DNA of 64,000 nucleotides, taken from the NCBI GenBank assembly GCA_050180235.1, contig JBFXEJ010000007.1, positions 1 to 64,000 of the forward strand, read 5' to 3'. The notes under the pieces were generated by a model. That model had not been told where the DNA came from. It saw only the letters and a program-made list of their open reading frames with translations, and did not search any database. The position numbers and the translations under genes are program-made. The stretch comes from JAABRU01 sp050180235 (GTDB taxonomy: Bacteria > Desulfobacterota > Desulfobacteria > Desulfobacterales > Desulfococcaceae). Shown one piece after another: positions 52,415-61,208 of the stretch (its first letter is position 1; the number at the start of each line of letters is the position of its first letter).

Positions 52415-54307
52415 TTGAAAAGAATAAAATTCAGGATTCTGATCAGCTTCTGCATGGCCGGTGCGCTGATTCTGTCAGTCATTTTTCTGGTGATGAGCGT
52501 GGAACTGAATGCCACCCTCAGCAGTCAGTCGCAAAGCATTTCAGACAGTGTTACATATCTGATCAACCGGAATCTGGCCGGTCAGCACAATATGTTCCGC
52601 GAAAAAATTTTTGGCATCGGAAAGGATGTGGTCAGAACCGCGGGAGAGATAGCCGCGAAACCGGAAATCATCAAAGGCATTGAAGAATTCAGGATTACCT
52701 ATGTCAATCATGCCCTTGAATCATTCAGCAGGGAATTTGACTATGCTGTAATATTTGATCTGAAAGGGCATCATATTGCATCCTGGCCTTCGGATACAGG
52801 TGCAAATGTGGATATTCACTGGCTTGAAAAATATTTCCGCTCATGGGACATCTGGAAAGAAAAAGAATCTGAAGAAATTCTGATCCAAGCCCCCCAAATC
52901 CCGTTTATCATTGCAAAGCATGACAGCAGTTTTGTCAAAGCATTCCGTCTGCCGGAAAAATTCGGCAAAGAGAAAAATCTGATCAGTTTTGCATCAGGAA
53001 AAATGATCAGAGATGATTTCGGAGATCCCATTGCCATTCTGGTCGCAGGCAGAATCCTGAATTCATATACAGAACCGCTTCTGTCCTTCTACCGTTCCAC
53101 AGAGATAGCCAGCGCTGTTTATGCAGACAGTATTCCTGTTGTCCATGCGGGATTTCCTGATACGGAAAATGCTGAAAAAGCGGCTGCAATGCTTACGATT
53201 TCTCCGGAAATACTGGACAGTATATACAAATCCGGTGATATTCTGCGTATTACCATGCAGATTTCAGGAAAAAATTTTCTTTCCATATGTTCCGGGATGA
53301 AATCTTTTCAGGGGGAAGATATTGGCGCAGTCTGTCTTTGTGCAGATGAAGCGGAACTCAGCCGTATCCGGCAGACATTCTTTTCAGCAGGGATACAGTC
53401 GAAAAAAAATCTGCAGTACTGGATATCCACGATCAGCTTTCTCTCTCTTGCGGCCTTTTTCGGCATATCGCTTTTCCTGGCCGCAAAAATTGAACGTCCT
53501 TTGCAGGAGATCATACTGGGCCTCAAAGACAGTGTTCTGATCGTATCTTCGGCAGCAGATCAGATCGCTGCGGCCAGTCAGACCCTTTCGGCAGGCGCAT
53601 CTGAGCAGGCGGCCTCAGCAGAGGAGGCATCAGCCTCCCTTACCCAGATGGCCGCTGCCAGCAAATCCACTTCGGCTCTGACAGACGGAGCAGGCACTCT
53701 GATGAACAAAAACATCAGAATATCTGTCAAAACTGTCAAAACCCTTGTGGAACTGACTGAAAGAATCCGTCTGATTGAAAATGACAGCGGTCAGATGAGC
53801 CAAATCATCAGCACCATAGATGAAATCGCTTTTCAGACCAATCTGCTTTCTCTGAACGCAGCCATTGAGGCCGCACGCGCCGGCAAAAGCGGTGCAGGCT
53901 TTGCAGTGGTTGCAGAGGAAGTGAAAAAACTGGCCGGAAGGACATCCGAAGCTGCAAAAAATACCCAGGAACTGCTTTATATGACAGTGAAAAGAGTGAG
54001 TGAATCCGCAGGCGACATCAATGTCATGAACCAGGATTTCAAGGAGATTGTTTCAACAGCCACTGTCATGGGAGACAAAACCAGGTCCATTACAGAGGCC
54101 AGCCGGGAAATCGCACGCAGTATTGCCCAGATTAACGAAGGGGTGATTGAGATGGACAGGGTCATTCAGCAGAATGCTGCCAATTCCGAGGAATTCACAG
54201 CCTCTTCCGAGCAGCTTAGCGCACAGGCCATGCATCTGAAAACCTGTATGGAGGAACTGACAGTAATGGTGGGCAGAAAAAATAAGGGGAAAATTATTGA
54301 TAAATAA
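52415..54307 (+). CDS. Methyl-accepting chemotaxis protein
   Basis: A 630-residue chemoreceptor. TM1 is at about 7-29 and TM2 at about 335-357, enclosing a periplasmic Cache-like sensor domain of 300 residues (SREFDYAVIFDLKGHHIASW). No clear HAMP domain follows TM2; the signalling domain starts almost directly (AADQIAAASQTLSAGASEQA), with the hairpin tip IDEIAFQTNLLSLNAAIEAA that contacts CheA/CheW. The TTG start at 52415 is supported by AAGGGGG six bases upstream. It overlaps the next gene by 11 bp, so the receptor and the PP2C switch protein are co-translated. Confidence 0.92.
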   Translation: MKRIKFRILISFCMAGALILSVIFLVMSVELNATLSSQSQSISDSVTYLINRNLAGQHNMFREKIFGIGKDVVRTAGEIAAKPEIIKGIEEFRITYVNHALESFSREFDYAVIFDLKGHHIASWPSDTGANVDIHWLEKYFRSWDIWKEKESEEILIQAPQIPFIIAKHDSSFVKAFRLPEKFGKEKNLISFASGKMIRDDFGDPIAILVAGRILNSYTEPLLSFYRSTEIASAVYADSIPVVHAGFPDTENAEKAAAMLTISPEILDSIYKSGDILRITMQISGKNFLSICSGMKSFQGEDIGAVCLCADEAELSRIRQTFFSAGIQSKKNLQYWISTISFLSLAAFFGISLFLAAKIERPLQEIILGLKDSVLIVSSAADQIAAASQTLSAGASEQAASAEEASASLTQMAAASKSTSALTDGAGTLMNKNIRISVKTVKTLVELTERIRLIENDSGQMSQIISTIDEIAFQTNLLSLNAAIEAARAGKSGAGFAVVAEEVKKLAGRTSEAAKNTQELLYMTVKRVSESAGDINVMNQDFKEIVSTATVMGDKTRSITEASREIARSIAQINEGVIEMDRVIQQNAANSEEFTASSEQLSAQAMHLKTCMEELTVMVGRKNKGKIIDK

Positions 54308-56774
54308 AGAAAACAGCACATGGGAATTCAATACCCGTATTCTGATAGCAGATGATGATCCGGTTCAGCAGTGCATTTACCGGGAATATCTTGCCAAAGG
54401 CATATGCGGATATTTCAGCAGTTCGCCCAGGATGCAGATTCCCCTTGATTTGCAGATTTTTCCGGATGGTGCGCCTCTGCTGGACTGTTTCCGTGATGAA
54501 TTTGAAAAAGGGAAAAGAATTCCCCTGTGCATACTGGATGTGAGAATGGATTCCCTGGGCGGCATTGAAACCGCACAGGCTGTCCGCTCCATTGATCCGG
54601 ATGTTTTCATTATTCTCATAACATCCTATGAGGACATCACACATGATGATTTGATGAAAAGTCTGAAAAAAGATGTGTATTTTATGAAAAAACCGGTTCG
54701 TATCCGTGAACTGCTGGCCCTGGTGAGTTCTCTGATTATCAGTTGGAACAGTCAGCAGGAACTCCGTGCTGCCTACCGGGAAATGAATAATATTCGCAAC
54801 CTTCTGCAGATTTTTATTGAAAACACACCGGCTGCCGTGGCCATGCTGGATTCCCGGATGCACTACATAGCACACAGCCGCCGCTGGGTAAGCGAGCTCG
54901 GCATAAAGAAAGAAGACCTGAGAGGATGTTTTCATTACGATGTGCTGGGCGATATTCCGGAGCATTGGAAAAAGGAGCATACCCGCTGTCTTTGCGGAGA
55001 AACCATCAAGAACTGTCAGGAGGAGTATCTTCATCCGGACGGTTCTCTGGATTATGTAAACCGGGAACTGTATCCCCTGAAAGATGCAAAAGGCAATATC
55101 AGAGGGATGATTATTTTCGTTGAATTCATTACAGAAAAAATACGCACGGAAAAAGCCAGGGAAGAGGCAGAGGAAAAAGTCAGGGAAAGAGAGATTTATC
55201 TGAAAACCATCATGTCGGCTGTGCAGACAAGTGTCATGATTATTGAACCGGAAACCTACTGTATCACTGATGCCAATCCCTACTCACTGCAGCTCCTCGG
55301 ATATGAAAAAGAAGATCTGATCGGAAAGGATTTTTATGAACTCCGCAGTTATGACGATGAGGTATCTGACCCGGACTCCAGAATTGTGGACGACGAATAT
55401 GCGCTGCAAACAAAAAATGGTGACACCATTCATGTGCGGCGTTCCGTACATCAGATGAGCGTAAAAGACAGAAACTATATCGTTCAAAGCCTTCTGGATA
55501 TAACAGATATACGCAATCTTCTGAAAAAACAGGAAATAAGCATTGATATCGCCAAACGGCTTCTGCACATGGTCAACGGAATCCCGCCCAGGAACACGGC
55601 CCTTTCCGCAGGCATACATCTTTTTTCCCATGCCATCTGTCTTCCCTGTTACAAGGAGGGGGGTGATCATTATTTCATCCGTCATCTGAAATCTGCTGAA
55701 AAATCCGGCAGTCATAAAACCCTGATCAGTGTAAAGGATCAGTCCGGTCATCAGGTGGGATGCATTCTCAGAAGCATTATCACGGATATGCTCCATCACC
55801 GTATTGTAAACACTTCGCCCGGACTAATGCCGGGTGAAATGGTATCCCTGCTGAACAGGGAAATCTGCGGGGCCGGGGTTTTCAAAGCACAGGAGTTTTT
55901 CACTTCCCTTACAGCCGCAATTGATCATAAGACACTGGAACTTTGCTATGTTTCCTCAGGTCATCCCCGTTTTTTTCTGATTCGCGGAGACAGAATTTTC
56001 GCACTGCCTGAACACGGCACTGCCGGAAGAAACCTGCCGATTCCTGTTCTGCCTGAAAAACGCTTTTCCGAAGGAAAATACTGGCTGCAAACCGGAGACA
56101 GACTGATTTTTTATACAGACGGACTCAGCGATATTTTTGCAGTGCCTGAAAGTAATACAGCACCGTTTGAAAATCTGCGGGCCGCTTTTGAAGATATGCT
56201 CCGTCAGAATCCTGACAGCACTGTATCTGATCTGATATACGGCATTTTCAGCAAAGCCCCCCAATCCTCTGATATGCAGGAAATCCCTCTGTCTCAGCGC
56301 ACATTTCCGGATGATATTACCGTGCTGGGACTGGAAATCGAAAACAGCACACACTGGCATGAAAAAACACTGCGGCCGCATAGTCCGGATGCTGTAAATG
56401 ACTGCATAATTCATCTGCATACGGAAATATCCGGGGAACTGAAAAAACGTAAATTCTGCATAGAGGATCTGGCTTTGCGTTCCGTGCTGTCAGAAGGCTG
56501 CGTGAACGCATGGAAACATGGAAACCGGGAGGATAAAAGCAAAGCGATCCGCGTCCGGTGGCGGTATGGAAATGATTTTCATCTGGAAATCTGCGATGAG
56601 GGGAAAGGTTTTGATTTTCAGCAGATATACGATCCCAAATGCCCGAAAAATGTGAACCGGACATCAGGAAGAGGACTGTTCATCATCCGGCATTATTCTG
56701 ATTCCCTTCACTGGGAGGAGAACGGTAAGCTCATGGTTGCGACCTTCAGAAAACATCGGACTGGCGAAGCATAG
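54297..56774 (+). CDS. REC-PAS-PAS-PP2C(SpoIIE)-HATPase switch protein
   Basis: An 825-residue cytoplasmic signalling protein. Receiver domain (14-130): ADDDPVQQ, phosphoacceptor Asp in CILDVRMDSLGG and FMKKPVRIREL. Two PAS domains follow (about 170-285, 300-405), joined by a coiled coil. Residues 435-680 form an RsbU/SpoIIE PP2C phosphatase with GGDHYFI, TDGLSDIF and DDITVLGLE metal motifs, and 695-820 an RsbW-type ATPase with SEGCVNAWKHGNR and DEGKGFDF. Phosphatase and anti-sigma kinase in one chain suggest control of an STAS anti-anti-sigma partner not encoded here. The TTG start at 54297 has AAGGGGA upstream and overlaps the chemoreceptor gene. Confidence 0.9.
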   Translation: MINKENSTWEFNTRILIADDDPVQQCIYREYLAKGICGYFSSSPRMQIPLDLQIFPDGAPLLDCFRDEFEKGKRIPLCILDVRMDSLGGIETAQAVRSIDPDVFIILITSYEDITHDDLMKSLKKDVYFMKKPVRIRELLALVSSLIISWNSQQELRAAYREMNNIRNLLQIFIENTPAAVAMLDSRMHYIAHSRRWVSELGIKKEDLRGCFHYDVLGDIPEHWKKEHTRCLCGETIKNCQEEYLHPDGSLDYVNRELYPLKDAKGNIRGMIIFVEFITEKIRTEKAREEAEEKVREREIYLKTIMSAVQTSVMIIEPETYCITDANPYSLQLLGYEKEDLIGKDFYELRSYDDEVSDPDSRIVDDEYALQTKNGDTIHVRRSVHQMSVKDRNYIVQSLLDITDIRNLLKKQEISIDIAKRLLHMVNGIPPRNTALSAGIHLFSHAICLPCYKEGGDHYFIRHLKSAEKSGSHKTLISVKDQSGHQVGCILRSIITDMLHHRIVNTSPGLMPGEMVSLLNREICGAGVFKAQEFFTSLTAAIDHKTLELCYVSSGHPRFFLIRGDRIFALPEHGTAGRNLPIPVLPEKRFSEGKYWLQTGDRLIFYTDGLSDIFAVPESNTAPFENLRAAFEDMLRQNPDSTVSDLIYGIFSKAPQSSDMQEIPLSQRTFPDDITVLGLEIENSTHWHEKTLRPHSPDAVNDCIIHLHTEISGELKKRKFCIEDLALRSVLSEGCVNAWKHGNREDKSKAIRVRWRYGNDFHLEICDEGKGFDFQQIYDPKCPKNVNRTSGRGLFIIRHYSDSLHWEENGKLMVATFRKHRTGEA

Positions 56775-57040
56775 GCAATTTGTCTGAATCTCTGATTTGC
56801 ACAGATGCAGGCAGATTCCACAGAATGTTTTTCTGCAAAAATCAGTTTAATCCATAAAATCAGCGGAAATCAGCGGTTCAGACAATGGATTGGTCCAGAC
56901 TGGCGGACATCCTCCCATTGTCTGAACCGGGATTCAGGCGATTTATGAAAATAAATATCCCGGTTCAGTTCACAGGCACAGCGCAAAAGCTGGAAGCTTT
57001 TGATACTTTGGTGGTATATTCTTTTACGGAAATCGCCTAA
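56775..57040. repeat. Family B element (56935-57040) preceded by a GTCTGAACCGGGATT repeat
   Basis: The family B copy starts AGGCGATTTATGAAAATAAA and ends CGGAAATCGCCTAAAA. The TAG stop of the next gene (minus strand, 57037-57039) lies in its right end. 56775-56934 contains CAGCGGTTCAGACAATGG and TCTGAACCGGGATTC repeats. No gene in this spacer. Confidence 0.8.
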
Positions 57041-57462
57041 AAACCCGGACATCCAGAGGTATCCGAAACCAGAATCTGCCATGTGCATTCCGTGTCAGCA
57101 GATATAAGATAGTCTCCGTCCGGCAGATGGTAATACAGTTTTTCATCAGCCTCCCCGGTTCCCGTGAGCAGGGATTCATAGACAGCCGGATCAGGATAGG
57201 TGAGAAGCTCAAAGCTGTATTCACAGTTTTCCCCTGAAACCCGAATCCGCACTTCCGCAGTACCGAAAACATGGAAAGGCTCATCTTTGTTTTCTTCTGA
57301 GATCCGGTAACAGAATTCAGGAATGGGTTCAGGTGCAATAATGACAGCAGTGCCCGTATCCTCTCCGTCATCCATTCCTCCGGAATCCCCGCATCCGCTC
57401 AGTACAGTTGCCAAAATCAGTAAAAAAACAGTGACTATCCGTATTTGATAAAAATTTTTCAT
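57037..57462 (-). CDS. Small lipoprotein of unknown function
   Basis: A 141-residue exported lipoprotein: hydrophobic signal then lipobox LSGC (Cys24), followed by an acidic linker (DSGGMDDGEDTG) and a compact beta-rich domain with four Cys residues that may pair (CYRIS, NCEYSF, ECTWQI, GCPGF). No known family is recognised; the fold could be a PKD-like or pre-peptidase C-terminal-type sandwich. Asp after the lipid Cys (CGDS; Gly at +2) gives no clear inner-membrane retention. It lies downstream of the M23 peptidase on the same strand, 67 bp apart. Its stop is inside a repeat. Confidence 0.6.
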   Translation of the reverse strand: MKNFYQIRIVTVFLLILATVLSGCGDSGGMDDGEDTGTAVIIAPEPIPEFCYRISEENKDEPFHVFGTAEVRIRVSGENCEYSFELLTYPDPAVYESLLTGTGEADEKLYYHLPDGDYLISADTECTWQILVSDTSGCPGF

Positions 57463-57529
57463 TTTTATCTCCGTGTTCTGCCAAAAAAAGGGTTTCAGGT
57501 TTCAGTTGCCGGTTTATATTTCTGCTTTT

Positions 57530-58456
57530 CTAATTCAGAATATAGTCAGAGGGATCCACAGGCACACTGTTCAGATGCACTTCATAATGAAGATGCGGGC
57601 CTGTACTCCGTCCGGTATTGCCCATCACAGCAATCTTTTCCCCTCTTTTCACAGTATCCCCCACATTTTTCAGAAATTCGTTCAGATGGGCATAACGGGT
57701 GGCAAGACCGAAGCCGTGGCTGAGCACCATCATTTTTCCGAAAGAACCTTTGGTGTCTGCAAAGGTGACTTTGCCATCAGCCGGTGCAATCACCGGAGTT
57801 CCGGCAGGAGCTGCAATGTCCAGCCCGCTGTGAAATTCGGACATTCCGGTAAAGGGGGATTCCCTTTCTCCGAACACAGAGGTGAGAACTCCGTCAGCCG
57901 GACGTATGGCAGGTGTGCATTTCAGCAGATTTTTCTGGGCATCCAGTTCTTTGATCAGGGACTCGAAACTTTTCTGCTGCATAGCTCCCGCCTGCTCCAA
58001 CTGTCCGGTCTGTTCGTGCATTTCCCGGATCAGAGCGTTGTGTTTTTTTCTTAAATCAATTTTCGGATCCAAATCTTCAGGTGCGGAACCGCCGATGCCG
58101 AAAAGACCGCTCCGCGCCTCAGGATGATCCAGATTGGCTATTACCCGGATTTGCTTTTCAAATTCGCTGAGGGCAATCAGTTTGGATTTCAGGGAATTGA
58201 TTTCACCCGCAAATTCCTGAATCTGTCTCCGCTGGGCAGCAATGATTTCCTGCTGTCCGGAAAATTCACGGGCCAATTCCGTGTTATTGACTTTTGTCAT
58301 TCTGATACGGCAGTAATCATATGCACCAATGCCCGCTAAGGAAAAACATACTGCAGTTATGAAAAAAACAAACAGGAGAAATGGTTTTGAGAGTGAAAAC
58401 TGCCTGACACGCCCTCCGCCGGTACTCATGGCAAAAAAAGTGATTCTGTCATTCAT
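57530..58456 (-). CDS. M23 family peptidoglycan endopeptidase with coiled coil
   Basis: A 308-residue cell-envelope peptidase. One N-terminal membrane helix (25-47) anchors it, a coiled coil (60-115, AREFSGQQEIIAAQRRQIQE) follows, and the M23 lysostaphin-like domain fills 195-305. Zinc ligands are visible: H-x3-D in EFHSGLDIAA and HxH in GPHLHYEV. GNTGRSTGPHLHYEVHLN is the standard end of the domain. Such proteins cut peptidoglycan cross-links or activate amidases during division. The start at 58456 lacks a strong ribosome site. It sits between two lipoprotein genes on the same strand. Confidence 0.92.
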   Translation of the reverse strand: MNDRITFFAMSTGGGRVRQFSLSKPFLLFVFFITAVCFSLAGIGAYDYCRIRMTKVNNTELAREFSGQQEIIAAQRRQIQEFAGEINSLKSKLIALSEFEKQIRVIANLDHPEARSGLFGIGGSAPEDLDPKIDLRKKHNALIREMHEQTGQLEQAGAMQQKSFESLIKELDAQKNLLKCTPAIRPADGVLTSVFGERESPFTGMSEFHSGLDIAAPAGTPVIAPADGKVTFADTKGSFGKMMVLSHGFGLATRYAHLNEFLKNVGDTVKRGEKIAVMGNTGRSTGPHLHYEVHLNSVPVDPSDYILN

Positions 58457-58546
58457 AATTAATTACCCCTGCATTTCATCCGTTCCATCAGGTTTCCCTG
58501 CTGCTTCCCAAATGGATAGACGGCATCATATCCGATAAACATCCGG

Positions 58547-59179
58547 TTATTTGGCAGGCACGACCGCAGCAAGATATTCACCGGCAATCTTTCCCATATC
58601 CATCGGAAGCGAGTTTTCCGTTCCTATTGCCCATGCAGATGCAAAGGCATTGTTATGACTTGATATGATTTTCTCAAGAACTGCGTTCCCGGTCGAAGCA
58701 TCAGTCAGTTTGATATAAATATCCATAAAAGAGGACCCGGCAAAGGCTCCTGCCCAGATACGGGCTCCGACACTTACGATCCTCATGTCTATGATTCTGG
58801 CATCTGCAATCAGAGTATCTGCTCTCGGATGAAAGTCTTCTGATTCATTCACCTCTACACTCTTATAAAGATTTTTGTTTTTTAACTGGGAGACCATGCT
58901 GATCTGAAACTGCATGGCCGCATCAGGATAATCTGATGCAAGTTGCCCGCTTATCTGAACCGGATTAAAAATTACATTCTTATAAGCCTCTGCCAGCCGG
59001 TGTTCTTTCTTTACTGTTTCAATTGTAATACCTTCAAGTCTGCTGACATTGGCATATTCCTTTTTTTCCGCCTCTGCCGAAGTTTTGGCATGATCCGTTT
59101 CCATATTCTGCTGGGTGCCCGCACATGAAAACAGAAATGCAGTCAAAGCAAACGCACTGATAATCCTGAAAATTTTCAT
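58547..59179 (-). CDS. DUF4410-like lipoprotein
   Basis: A 210-residue lipoprotein: signal MKIFRIISAFALTAFLF with lipobox FSCAG (Cys19), a charged linker, then a globular domain. LIADARIIDMRIVSVGARIW and MDIYIKLTDASTGNAVLEKI are characteristic of the DUF4410/GNA1162-like group of outer-membrane lipoproteins related to conserved Csg/LpoB-type folds. AAGGAGAATAAGG precedes the start. The long upstream spacer likely contains its promoter. Confidence 0.75.
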   Translation of the reverse strand: MKIFRIISAFALTAFLFSCAGTQQNMETDHAKTSAEAEKKEYANVSRLEGITIETVKKEHRLAEAYKNVIFNPVQISGQLASDYPDAAMQFQISMVSQLKNKNLYKSVEVNESEDFHPRADTLIADARIIDMRIVSVGARIWAGAFAGSSFMDIYIKLTDASTGNAVLEKIISSHNNAFASAWAIGTENSLPMDMGKIAGEYLAAVVPAK

Positions 59180-59678
59180 CCTTATTCTCCTTTTTTATTT
59201 GGGCTGGTTAACACAACACACTGAATAAACACACAGCGTTTTCTGAACATTATATAAACTTTTAAAAATCAACCGGTTAAAATCTGAAAAGACGTTTTCC
59301 GGCGCATACACAGTTTCTGTGCCGCCAAAAACCAAAATTTAAAAATAAATTAAGTACGTTTCCATAAGTCTGCATGTATAAATTTTTCGGGAAACCTGTT
59401 TTTCTGAGAGATCTGATTTTTTTGACACATGAAAACTTTCAGTTGGGTGCTTATAACATGTTTATTATATCATTACAATAAAAATTTGGTATAAGATAAG
59501 TTAACAATTTGAGGGAAAAGGCAGAAAAACACAGAAAAGGAAAAATTTTCCGCCATTGGCATAAACGGCACAGATTTTTTTCACTATGTCCCTGTCTTGA
59601 CACGCGCGGATTCATGTTTACCTTTCCGCATAAAATATGAAAAATATATTTTTACCAACGTATATCAAGGCGTTGAAA
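59180..59678. promoter_or_regulatory. AT-rich divergent spacer
   Basis: About 500 bases without a gene, strongly AT-rich (for example TTATTATATCATTACAATAA at about 59461). It separates the divergent DUF4410 lipoprotein and the NifX-like gene and should hold both promoters. A palindromic GGCATAAACGGCAC is seen near 59556; no operator could be assigned. Confidence 0.3.
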
Positions 59679-59837
59679 ATGAAAGTAGTATTTCCCGCTG
59701 TTGCGGAAACAGGAATGGAAAGCCCTGTGCATGACCATTTCGGAACAGCCAGTTTTTTTATGTTTGTGGATTCTGAAAACGGAGAATCCAAAGTGACTGA
59801 AAACATGAATATGCACCATAAACAACATTGCTGCTGA
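59679..59837 (+). CDS. Short NifX/NafY-like (dinitrogenase iron-molybdenum cofactor) protein
   Basis: A 52-residue protein matching only the first half of the Di-Nitro_FeMo_Co domain: MKVVFPAVAETGMESPVHDH then FGTASFFMFVDSENGES, which is the usual opening of this 100-residue fold. It then ends MHHKQHCC, a His/Cys-rich tail followed by a stop, so it is either a truncated relic or a miniature metal-binding version. The frame can be extended 14 codons upstream, but homology begins at 59679. An FmdB zinc ribbon gene follows after 12 bp, with its ribosome site overlapping this stop. Confidence 0.65.
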   Translation: MKVVFPAVAETGMESPVHDHFGTASFFMFVDSENGESKVTENMNMHHKQHCC

Positions 59838-59849
59838 AAGGAGGCACTC

Positions 59850-60104
59850 ATGCCGCTTTTTGATTATCTGTGTACGGAATGCGGAAAAACCAGTGAAATA
59901 CTTGTCGGTTCATCGGATCAGACACCTTCCTGCCCTGTGTGCGGAAACCGGAATATGAAAAAACTGCTTTCGGCTCATGCATCCATTTCCGGCTCTCCCA
60001 AACATTCCATGCCGGGTCATGGGGATACGACCTGCTGCGGATCATCCCCGCATCAGGCAGGATGTGCAGGCCCCGGCAGTTGCTGCGGAAGAAATTCCAT
60101 GTAA
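59850..60104 (+). CDS. FmdB-family zinc ribbon protein
   Basis: An 84-residue regulatory-type zinc ribbon: MPLFDYLCTECGKTSEILVG and CPVCGNRNMKKLL form the two CxxC knuckles at residues 8-11 and 30-33. The C-terminus is rich in Cys, His and Gly (HGDTTCCGSSPHQAGCAGPG), suggesting extra metal binding. AAAGGAGG ends eight bases before the ATG. Often near formylmethanofuran or other metal enzyme genes, but its role is unknown. Cotranscribed with the short NifX-like gene. Confidence 0.88.
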   Translation: MPLFDYLCTECGKTSEILVGSSDQTPSCPVCGNRNMKKLLSAHASISGSPKHSMPGHGDTTCCGSSPHQAGCAGPGSCCGRNSM

Positions 60105-60293
60105 TTCAGCACGCAGGAATATATTCCCATTTATGATAAAGGGGAAGCTGTTGTTTTTATACATATTTTAAAAAATTCTCATCCTGAAACCCTGAGGGTT
60201 TCTGCAATACCAAACCGTTTTTATATATTTGAAAATATGTGTTTTTTTCAACTGCCAAACATATAAAAAATACATGAAAAAAGTTTGCAATCC

Positions 60294-60902
60294 TCAGAGA
60301 TGTCCTACTTCACATTCACGGATGAATGCGGACATGTCCTTGTCAACAGACTGAAAATTCTCAAAGCTAATATCAGCGAAAGGCAGTTGCAGTTTTTCCT
60401 TCAGCAGGGAAAATATGACAAGATAATTCTGCAAAATCCGTTTTTCCCACTGTAGATCCAGTTCACGCGCAAGCTGAGGAATATCGGATTTGTCACCTTC
60501 AATTTCCAGAAAATCCCCGAAAGGCATGGTATCCAGACACAGATGGGTATTGCCCATCACAAAAGTCTCCCGCCATTTTTCGTATCGCTGTTCCGGGTGA
60601 AATCCCAATGCCTCCAGAATGCGGTGCATAGCGGAGAAATCGCTGACTTCTGTTTCCAGTTCCTCAAAGATTTTGAACTGACTGTCCTGTTCCGCAGGCC
60701 GGGATTTGAAAGTCAGCCATGCTTTGCGATCCTGCCGGAGCCTCAGCAGGGCCTTTCTCTGCATAAGAGATACGGATGCGTCCTCAAAGCGGATATTTTC
60801 CTCAAAAACCCGTTCTGAGGATTTTGCTCCCATAGCGAGAATGCGGGTACGCAGAGATTCCCTGTCATTTACATAAAATTTGACTTCAATTTCCAAAGGC
60901 AT
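60294..60902 (-). CDS. CYTH-domain protein (class IV adenylate cyclase / ThTPase type)
   Basis: A 202-residue CYTH phosphohydrolase or cyclase. The defining ExExK motif is EIEVKF at residues 4-9, and further acidic or basic tunnel residues are visible in ALLRLRQDRKAWLTFKSRP, FEELETEV and FLEIEGDK. Class IV cyclases and triphosphatases share this tunnel fold and cannot be separated by eye. The frame extends to 61025 through repeat DNA, but ATG 60902 with GGGAGA upstream starts the conserved domain. A pair of CACAAAG inverted repeats begins 43 bases upstream and may carry or influence its promoter. A class IV cyclase would supply cAMP for the CNBD protein at 16-20 kb (speculative). Confidence 0.85.
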   Translation of the reverse strand: MPLEIEVKFYVNDRESLRTRILAMGAKSSERVFEENIRFEDASVSLMQRKALLRLRQDRKAWLTFKSRPAEQDSQFKIFEELETEVSDFSAMHRILEALGFHPEQRYEKWRETFVMGNTHLCLDTMPFGDFLEIEGDKSDIPQLARELDLQWEKRILQNYLVIFSLLKEKLQLPFADISFENFQSVDKDMSAFIRECEVGHL

Positions 60903-60944
60903 GTTTTCGTTTTCTCCCACATTTGCCCTGCCAATGCAAAACAC

Positions 60945-61114
60945 TGCCACAAAGACACAAAGTCGCAAAGTTTCACGAAGATTTTTTTCTTTGTGCATCT
61001 TTGCGACTTTGTGTCTTTGTGGCAAAAAAAATCACTGCCGCAAAGATGCCAAAACACGAAGTTTCACGAAGATTTTTTTCTTTGTGCATCTTTGCGACTT
61101 TGTGTCTTTGTGGC
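60945..61114. repeat. Two tandem CACAAAG hairpin elements
   Basis: Copy 1: TGCCACAAAGACACAAAGTC(GCAAAG) at 60945-60970 is perfectly inverted at 60999-61024 with a 28-nt loop. Copy 2 (61034-61114) shares its right half exactly with copy 1 but has a diverged left arm. They lie between the CYTH start and the SHOCT gene. Confidence 0.85.
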
Positions 61115-61208
61115 AAAAAAATAATCAGAATTTTCTTACAGTTGCTGCGTGTCAGGCACAAGACACAAGATGGAAGCCTGTGCTGCTTTGTCTTTTCTGA
61201 AAATCACC

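Noticed and set aside
60902..61025. N-terminal extension of the CYTH protein (MPQRHKVAKMHKEK...)
   Set aside because: It is encoded by the CACAAAG repeat; the conserved domain and a ribosome site place the start at 60902.
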